Shown piece by piece: positions 57,053 through 64,000 of a DNA stretch of 64,000 bases. The position numbers were made by a program, and so were the translations under genes. The notes under the pieces are model-generated. The model saw only the letters and a list, made by a program, of their open reading frames with translations, was not told the DNA's origin and searched no databases. Origin of the DNA: Siphonodentalium dalli (lineage: Eukaryota; Mollusca; Scaphopoda; Gadilida; Siphonodentaliidae); the NCBI GenBank assembly GCA_032622095.1, contig CP136066.1, positions 91,223,319 to 91,287,318 on the forward strand. Direction: 5' to 3'. Position 1 is the first letter of the stretch; each line of letters starts with the position of its first letter.

Positions 57053-58475
57053 TTGGCAGCCATCTTGGATTTTACTCTTTGCATGACTAAATCCTTTGGC
57101 GCAGGCTACAGGTCGTAGTTTTGATCAGAACTTCATGAAATTTGTCATGGATGTTAACAATGACATGTAGATGGGAACGAGTGATTTTGGGGTTGTTCGG
57201 CCAAAAAACATGGCCACCAGCAGCCATCTTGGATTTTACTCTTTGCATGACTAAATCCTTTGGCGCGGGCTACAGGTCGTACCTATGGTCTGATCTTTAT
57301 GAATTTTGTCATGAATGTTGACATTGACATGTAGATGGGAACGAGTGATTTTGGTGTCGTTCCGCCAAAAAACATGGCCGCCAGCAGCCATCTTGGATTT
57401 TACTCTTTGCATGACTAAATCCTTTGGCACGGGTTACAGGTCGTACCTTTGGTCTGACCTTTATGAAATTTGTCATGAATATTGATATTGACATGTATAT
57501 GGGAACGAGTCATTTTGGGGGTCATACGGCCAAAAAACATGGCCGCTGGCAGCCATCTTGGATTTCAAAATTCAATCCATTGGCACGGGCTACAGGTCGT
57601 ACTGTTTGTCTGATCATCATGATATTTATCATGGATGTTAATATTAACATGTAGATGGGAATGAGTCATTTTGGGGTCGTTTGGCTTAAAAAACATGTCC
57701 GCCAGCAGCATATTGGATTTTACTCTTTGCATGAATAATCCTTTGGTGCGGGCTACAGGTCGTAGCTTTGGTCGGAACTTCATGAAATTTGTCATGTATG
57801 TTAACAATGACATGTAGATGGGGAAACGAGTCATTTTGGGGTCGTTCAGCCGAAAAACATGGCCGCCAGCCAAGTCTTGAAATAGGGTGTCTGTCATTTG
57901 CAGAATGAGGTCCCCAGAGGGTGAATTTAGTGATGCTACCATGCATAGCGGGCTAGCATCACCAAATTCACCATCTGGGGACCTCATTCTGCTTACACCT
58001 CAGCAGAATGAGGTTCCCAGAGGGTGAATTTGGTGATGCTAGCCCGCTATGCGGGTAGCATCACTAAATTCACCCTCTGGGGACCTCATTCTGCAAATGA
58101 CAGACACCCTATTTCAAGGCTTGCCGCCAGCAGCCATCTTGGATTTTACTCTTTGCATGACTAAATCCATTGGCATAGGCTACAGGTCATACCTTTGATC
58201 AGATCATTATGAGATTTGTAAAGGCTGTAGATGGGAACAAGTCATTTTGGGGTAATTCGGAAAAAAACATGGCTGCCGGTGGCCATTTTAGAATTTACTC
58301 TTTGCATAAATAAATCATTTGGCACACCATAATCACCACATCCCTGATCCGATCATTATGAATGTTGATATTGACATGTACATCTAGTCTTACTTAGATA
58401 TTTCAATTAGCACTTTTCCTATTCCTCCATTTATACTGTCGACCATTAAATTATTCCCCTACCTAAGTTGAGCTA
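57053..58475 (+). mobile_element. core-repeat element (about 165-bp units), 5' truncated, 3' end intact
   Basis: Six or more units with GCCATCTTGGATTTTACTC, CTACAGGTCGTA, TTTGTCATGAATGTTG and ACATGTAGATGGGAACGAG. The 3' end TAAGTTGAGCTA lies at 58464-58475, the same terminus as the full element at 60143-62577. It is interrupted by the MITE at 57871-58123. Confidence 0.8.
57871..58123. mobile_element. hAT-like MITE, family E copy 4, with 8-bp target duplication
   Basis: Ends CAAGTCTTGAAATAGGGTGT and ACACCCTATTTCAAGGCTTG. The interior is a palindrome of palindromes: two GAGGTCCCCAGAGGGTGAAT hairpins back to back. CCGCCAGC flanks it on both sides (57863-57870 and 58124-58131), while uninterrupted monomers elsewhere carry that sequence once. 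Confidence 0.9.
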
Positions 58476-59490
58476 CAGTGTCATTGACACTTTCATTATT
58501 CCATCATATAAGTATTTTGTGTTGGATGTACTTGCGAGTATTGACACATATGAATGTACATTTATGAAATTGACAACTTCCCAATAGCTTTCAGGGCAGA
58601 TCGTAACGACATTAACATCGCGTGTGAATTTTGAATATGCCAAACATCAGAAGGGGGTAACATAATTCTATGACATATTTGGTTGACATAGCATGGACCG
58701 ATATTGGCGATTTAACCACGAAAATTATGGTCAATAAAGGGTGATTCTCAAAAGCATAATGGCCTAGGTGGATACCAAGTTACTAAAAATATACATAATT
58801 GTGAAAGAAAGCACTCGTGAGATGCGATGACTAAATGCAACATCGTGCGTGCGAATGGGAGCCATCAATTTTTTTCCAAAATTTCAAGTACAAATGTTCA
58901 AGAGTCTTTTAAACACTTTTTAATCTGGTACTTTTACTAATATGCCTGCACTTTACCAAGGTGATATCAGACTACTTTACCATGTTAGTACCAGGGTACT
59001 TTACCATGGTAGCACCAGAGAACTTTATTAGTACTACATCTACTATGGTAACTTTTAGAATCCTTAAAATTTGAGGCATCATGTTGGAGGTCATAAATGA
59101 CACGTGTGATTACATATAAGGTGTTAAGCTCTTCTTGGCTGAACAATAACAATATTCTTGCCCCATTTTGTTATCTTTTCACACCGGGTACAATTGTTTT
59201 GCATGCTGATTAACTGACGAAATATGATTTTCTTCTCGCAAAAAGAGACAGAAAACACCTCAGCTGCATTATGTGCTATTGTGAAATAGAGTTATCTCTA
59301 ATGGTAGTACCGTAATACAACCATATTGTGATAGTACCATGGTAGTACCATGGTGCTTATTATATGCGTTGCTTCCAGTCAGTGATGGATTTTATGAATA
59401 ACTCAGTTCAACATTCCCTGGTATTAATGTTATGTGTCGCTATTACAGCTAATAACATATCCTGTGATTTCGAATGAGGTGAGTTAATGC
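58476..59490. other. unassigned stretch with TACCATGGTA motifs
   Basis: No gene was recognised. Clusters of GGTAGTACC / TACCATGGTA palindromic phrases occur at 58965-59050 and 59295-59355 and suggest a decayed inverted repeat. Confidence 0.4.
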
Positions 59491-59506
59491 CATGCTGTAC
59501 CTGTTT

Positions 59507-59880
59507 TGCTCACCTGAAATAAAGTCTATAGTCATCACTCCTCGTCCGTCCATTTGTCCATCCATCCATCGAGCCATCTGTCCATCCATAAAGAATTGTC
59601 TTCTTCTCCAGTACCATAAGACTGAATGGGTTCATAATTGGTGCGGATGTTCCCTGGGTGACTCACAATCAGATTTGTTAAAATGAGGTCACCAAGTCAA
59701 ATATAGTCACTGTTGCAAAGCTAGGGCCATAACTCTTTCCCTCCACAGTAATTCTTAAAATGACTTCTCATGAACCATCGAACCTATTTAGCTTATATTT
59801 GGCATGGAGGGTCCTTGTGTGACTGGGGTTCAGATTTGTTCAAATGGGGTCACTAGGTCAAATATGGGCAGAACTATTTT
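59507..59880 (+). mobile_element. hairpin-start core-repeat element, family TAGCTCACC, copy 4
   Basis: TTGCTCACCTGAAATAAAGT then CATCACTCCTCGTCCGTCC and two core units. The hairpin is decayed. Confidence 0.7.
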
Positions 59881-60142
59881 TCTGGAGGAAAAATCACCTT
59901 AAGCAACATAATGTCTGAAAAGATGAATCAGTATCAGATCATTGCAAACGTGGTTAAATAATATTTCTGCTGTTTTTGGGCCTTCACACAATACAAAAAC
60001 AGTTCTTAAAATTGCCACCAAAAAACTAAGATATCCAATGAATTATGTTTGATTTATTTACTCGCAGAGAGTAATGATTTCAGATGGTTGACTGAGCGCA
60101 TACACTAGCTGGGTTCATAAGGTCAATAATGCAGTGTGTTTT

Positions 60143-62577
60143 TAGCTCAACTTACTTTTGTAAGTTTGAGCTATTGCCATGGCTTGGCGTCCGTCGTCCG
60201 TGTGTGCGTGTGTCCGTCAACAATTTCCTTTGGCGCGGGCTACAGGTCGTACCTTTGGTCTGATCTTTATGAAATTTTGCATGAATGTTGACATTGATAT
60301 GTAGATGGGAACGAGTCATTTTGGGGTCATTCGGCCAAAAAACATGGCCGCTGGTGGCCATCTTGGATTTCAAAATTCAATCCATTGGCGCGGGCTACAG
60401 GTCGTACTGTTCGTTTGATCATCATGAAATTTGTCATGGATGTTAATATTGACATGTAGATGGGAACGAGTCATTTTGGGGTCGTTTGGCCAAAAAACAT
60501 GGCCGTCAGCAGCCATCTTGGATTTTACTCTTTGCATGACTAAATCATTTGGCGCAGGCTACAGGTCGGTAGTTTTGATCGGAACTTCATGAAATTTGTC
60601 ATGGATGTTAACAATGACATGTAGATGGTAACGATTGATTTTGGGGTTGTTCGGCCAAAAAACATGGCCGCCGGCAGCCATCTTGGATTTTACTCTTTGC
60701 ATGAATAAATCCTTTGGCGCGGGCTACAGGTTGTACCTTTGGTCTGATCTTTATGAAATTTGTCATGAATGTTGACATTGACATGTAGATGGGAACGAGT
60801 CATTTTGGGGTCATTCGGCCAAAAAACATGGCCGCTGGTGGCCATTTTGGATTTCAAAATTCAATCCATTGGCGCGGGCTACAGGTCGTGCTCTTCGTCT
60901 GATCATCATGAAATTTGTCATGGATGTTAATATTGACATGTAGATGGGAACGAGTGATTTTGGGGTCATTCAGCCAAAAAACATGGCCGCCAGCAGCCAT
61001 CTTGGATTTTACTCTTTACATGACTAAATTCTTTGGCGCAGGCTACATGTTGTAGCTTTGGTCAGAACTTCATGAAATTTGTCATGAATGTTAACAATGA
61101 CATTTAGATGGGAACGAGTGATTTTGGGGTCGTTCGGCCAAAAAACATGGCCGCCAGCAGCCATCTTGGATTTTACTCTTTGCATGACTAAATCCTTTGG
61201 CGCGGGTTACAGGTCGTACCTTTGGTCTGACCTTTATGAAATTTGTCATGAATATTGATATTGACATGTATATGGGAACGAGTCATTTTGGGGTCATACG
61301 GCCAAAAAACATGGCCGCTGGCAGCCATCTTGGATTTTACTCTTTGCATGACTAAATCCTTTGGCACAGGCTACAGGTCGTAGTTTTGATCAGAACTTCA
61401 TGAAATTTGTCATGGATGTTAACAATGACGTGTAGATGGGAACGAGTGATTTTGGGGTTGTTCGGCCAAAAAACATGGCCGCCAGCAGCCATCGTGTATT
61501 TTACTCTTTGCATGACTAAATCCTTTGGCGCGGGCTACAGGTACGTCGTACCTATGGTCTGATCTTTATGAATTTTGTCATGAATGTTGACATTGACATG
61601 TAGATGGAACGAGTCATTTTGGGGTCATTCGGCCAAAAAACATGGCCGCTGGTGGCCATTTTGGATTTCAAAATTCAATCCATTGGCTCGGGCTACAGGT
61701 CGTGCTGTTCGTCATGAATGTTAACAATGACATGCAGATGGGAACGAGTGATTTTGGGGTTGTTCGGCCAAAAAACATGGCCGCCAGCAGCCATCATGTA
61801 TTTTACTCTTTGCATGACTAAATCCTTTGGCGCGGGCTACAGGTACGTCGTACCTATGGTCTGATCTTTATGAATTTTGTCATGGATGTTAATATTGACA
61901 TGTAGATGGGAACGAGTGATTTTGGGGTCGTTCGGCCAAAAAACATGGCCGCCAGCAGCTATCTTTGATTTTACTCTTTACATGACTAAATCCTTTGGCG
62001 CGGGCTGCAGGTCGTAGCTTTAGTTGGATCTTCACGAAATTTGTCATGGATGTTAACAATGACATGTAGATGGGAACAAGTCCTTTTGAGGTTATTCAGC
62101 CAAAAAACATGGCCGCTGGAGGCCATCTTGGATTTAAAAATTAAATCCATTGGTGCGGGCTACAGGTCGTACTATTCGACTGATAATCATGAAATTTGTC
62201 ATGGATGTTAATATTGAAATGTAGATGGGAACGAGTCATTTTGTGGTCGTTCGGCCAAAAAACATGGCCGCCAGCAGCCATCTTGGATTTGACTCTTTAC
62301 ATGACTAAATCCTTTGGCTCGGGCTGCAGTTCGTAGCTTTAGTCGGATCTTCATGAAATTTGTCATGGATATTAACAATGACATGTAGATGGGAACGAGT
62401 CATTTTGAGGTCATTCAGCCAAAAAACATGGCCACCAGCAGCCATCTTGGATTTTACTCTTTGCATGACTAAATCCTTTGGCACAGCTACATGTAGGTTA
62501 GACATTTCAATTAGCACCTTTCCTATTCATCCATTTACTGTCAACCATTAAATTATTCCCTTACCTAAGTTGAGCTA
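60143..62577 (+). mobile_element. complete hairpin-start core-repeat element, about 2.43 kb
   Basis: The 5' TAGCTCAACTTA (60143-60154) and 3' TAAGTTGAGCTA (62566-62577) are perfect 12-bp terminal inverted repeats. The 5' end also folds with GTAAGTTTGAGCTA (60160-60173). After ATTGCCATGGCTTGGCG and CCGTCGTCCGTG come about 14 units of about 163 bp (GGCGCGGGCTACAGGTCGTA). The last 90 bp matches 58386-58475. No coding frame; open frames are repeat translations. Confidence 0.85.
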
Positions 62578-62599
62578 CAGTGTCATTGACACTTTCATT

Positions 62600-63500
62600 T
62601 TATAAATATTTGTATATCTACAAAAAAAAGTTGTTTTTTATTTTTTCAACCCACTTTTTTTTTTACATAATTACAACGTATTTCTCATAGTGTGAGGGTG
62701 AACAGGTGTTGTTATAGTACTATAACATACATTTGTTATAGATGAGAATGATTTTCCCCTTCAAATTGATAATTTGAAATTGAGATATTTTGAAAATTCT
62801 AGAATGGGGTGCATCCTTGAGATGAGTGAAGTATCCAATGATGTTACTCGCATTCTCCGTTCTATAGAGTTGTTCATCTTCGTTCGTCAGGAAATCGCGA
62901 CCTGATTTCCATTCTGTCCTAAGTGCATTTTTTGTGTTTCCGAGTAAATCGATTTTTAAATTTCAAAGTTCTGGCAATTGGTTGTTATTAGACTTATGGT
63001 GGATATCCTGGTATCTGCCGAGAAATCAGTATTCATTCTGCCAATAACCATCAACTTCGATAAGGAGATGCTCTTTCTTATATGATATTTCGACCAGTTT
63101 CGGGAGGTGGGTGCGATTTTTTGCATTTAGCACAATATGGACTCAGTCTTAGTAGAATATTTTTCGTGGGACACTATGGAAACGGAATTTTTTTCAGGAC
63201 CGGTCTGTTCCAAGTGGTGATTATAAAAGAGATAATACGCACTTGGGACAACATGAAGAAATAATTAGTCTCAATTTACCGTATAACATGATATAATTAG
63301 ATATTACAATGTGAGCAGAGTGTGATATGTGCGCTCTTTGGAACAGTTAGCCAGCACATCGACATAGCAACAAGCATTTTGAATTGGTGTTTTATGGAAA
63401 GTACGCGACTCTTGATGATATATTGCATACGTAATGTTGATATGGCTTCATGGAATGTACTCTTCGTTAATGTTACATTGCGAATTTGACGCGTATATAT
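62600..63500. other. unassigned stretch
   Basis: T- and A-rich start, then unique-looking sequence with no gene or repeat that I can support. The 60-codon frame at 63082-63264 has no motif. Confidence 0.4.
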
Positions 63501-63502
63501 TA

Positions 63503-64000
63503 GTCCAGGAGATATTGGTCGACATATGCACCCCCAGGACTCAACTTCACCCCACTAATTTTCTTTCTTAATGTCTCCTCTAATTTGTTTCGGTTGTTAA
63601 CAAGAAAAAAAGTGGCCGCAGAGACTCCAGACAAGATGGCGTCCATCGTGGCGGCCATTTTGTTTATATGCATCAGGTCTCTTTGATCGCCGTTATAGTA
63701 AAGATGATATAAAAAGCGGTCTTGTTTTCCGCTCGGTTCGTTATGCTAATATACAACCCTCACAAATTAGCCAAAAGTCCGACACCAGAATCCAATATGG
63801 CGGCCAAGATGGCCGCCGAAATGTGAATATATGCTATTTTTCTTACATTTTACCACCTTTCGTTTGTCTCTATTGGGCAAATATTGTCATCTTGGCGTGA
63901 ATTTATACATTTATCGTATAGAAGAGTCATTGACGAACACAATGGGATCATACTATATATTCATAGCGGGATATTTTTGTCCAATAACACGTTTCCCAAA
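63503..64000 (+). mobile_element. P2-family element, 5' end, cut by the window edge
   Basis: Starts TA|GTCCAGGAGATATTGG (63501-63502 TA) and follows the P2 left arm (19089 onward) through GTTAACAAGAAAAAAAGTGG, AAGATGGCGTCCATCGTGG and ATGGCGGCCAAGATGGCC. The poly-C run of P2 is only C5 here. Its far end is outside the window. Confidence 0.85.

Noticed and set aside
1-64000. Bacterial or viral accessory region with operons or defence systems
   Set aside because: Spliced gene structure, LINE, Helitron and MITE content and sparse coding are eukaryotic; no operon-like gene strings exist.

Overview
This is eukaryotic nuclear DNA, most likely from a bivalve or another lophotrochozoan. That call is an inference from repeat style, not from a marker gene. 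The supporting signs are tandem core repeats of about 160-170 bp flanked by ACGG/CCGT microsatellites (recalled as typical of bivalve pearl-type elements), many palindromic MITEs, Helitron-type ends, a non-LTR retrotransposon, GT/AG introns and no compact ORFs. Almost none of the short open frames are genes. I see one probable host gene and one broken retrotransposon; the rest is layered repeats.

Layout: 0.9-1.7 kb is a 171-bp tandem repeat. 3.4-10.0 kb is a giant palindrome (arms about 1.4 kb plus an inverted minisatellite core), split in its right arm by a 1.45-kb element that itself carries a TTAA MITE. 11.5-15.1 kb (minus strand) is a nearly full LINE with endonuclease, reverse transcriptase and a terminal zinc knuckle, broken by two frameshifts and one stop. 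15.1-15.6 kb and 24.9-26.98 kb hold a family of about 133-bp tandem repeats. Between them lies a second giant foldback element of about 5.06 kb (19.09-24.15 kb) flanked by TA; a third copy of its end runs off the window at 63.5-64.0 kb. 25.5-26.75 kb is a third palindrome made of a minisatellite and two opposed hAT-like MITEs. 27.885-33.529 kb is a head-to-tail array of about six non-autonomous Helitron-like elements, most of them abutting exactly at CTAG|TC junctions.

From 34.4 to 50.25 kb (plus strand) a three-exon gene can be assembled: exon 1 34437-34738, exon 2 46038-46196, exon 3 49024-50254. Its splice sites and phases agree and it predicts a 563-residue, probably nuclear, protein with a basic helical N-terminal region, one C2H2 finger and a second Cys-rich cluster. 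Intron 1 (about 11.3 kb) is full of MITEs, and a recent 420-bp tandem duplication next to exon 2 has made a truncated exon copy.

50.9-62.6 kb is dominated by about 165-bp core-repeat elements. Several begin with a TAGCTCA hairpin whose stem sequence differs between families while its pairing is kept. These are interrupted by datable insertions: a hAT-like MITE with an 8-bp target duplication, a TTAA MITE, a mariner-like palindrome and an element with perfect 58-bp terminal repeats. Functionally, the window reads as a gene with a transposon-laden intron plus a dense record of nested non-autonomous DNA elements. No autonomous transposase, Helitron Rep/helicase, rRNA, CRISPR array or operon was seen.
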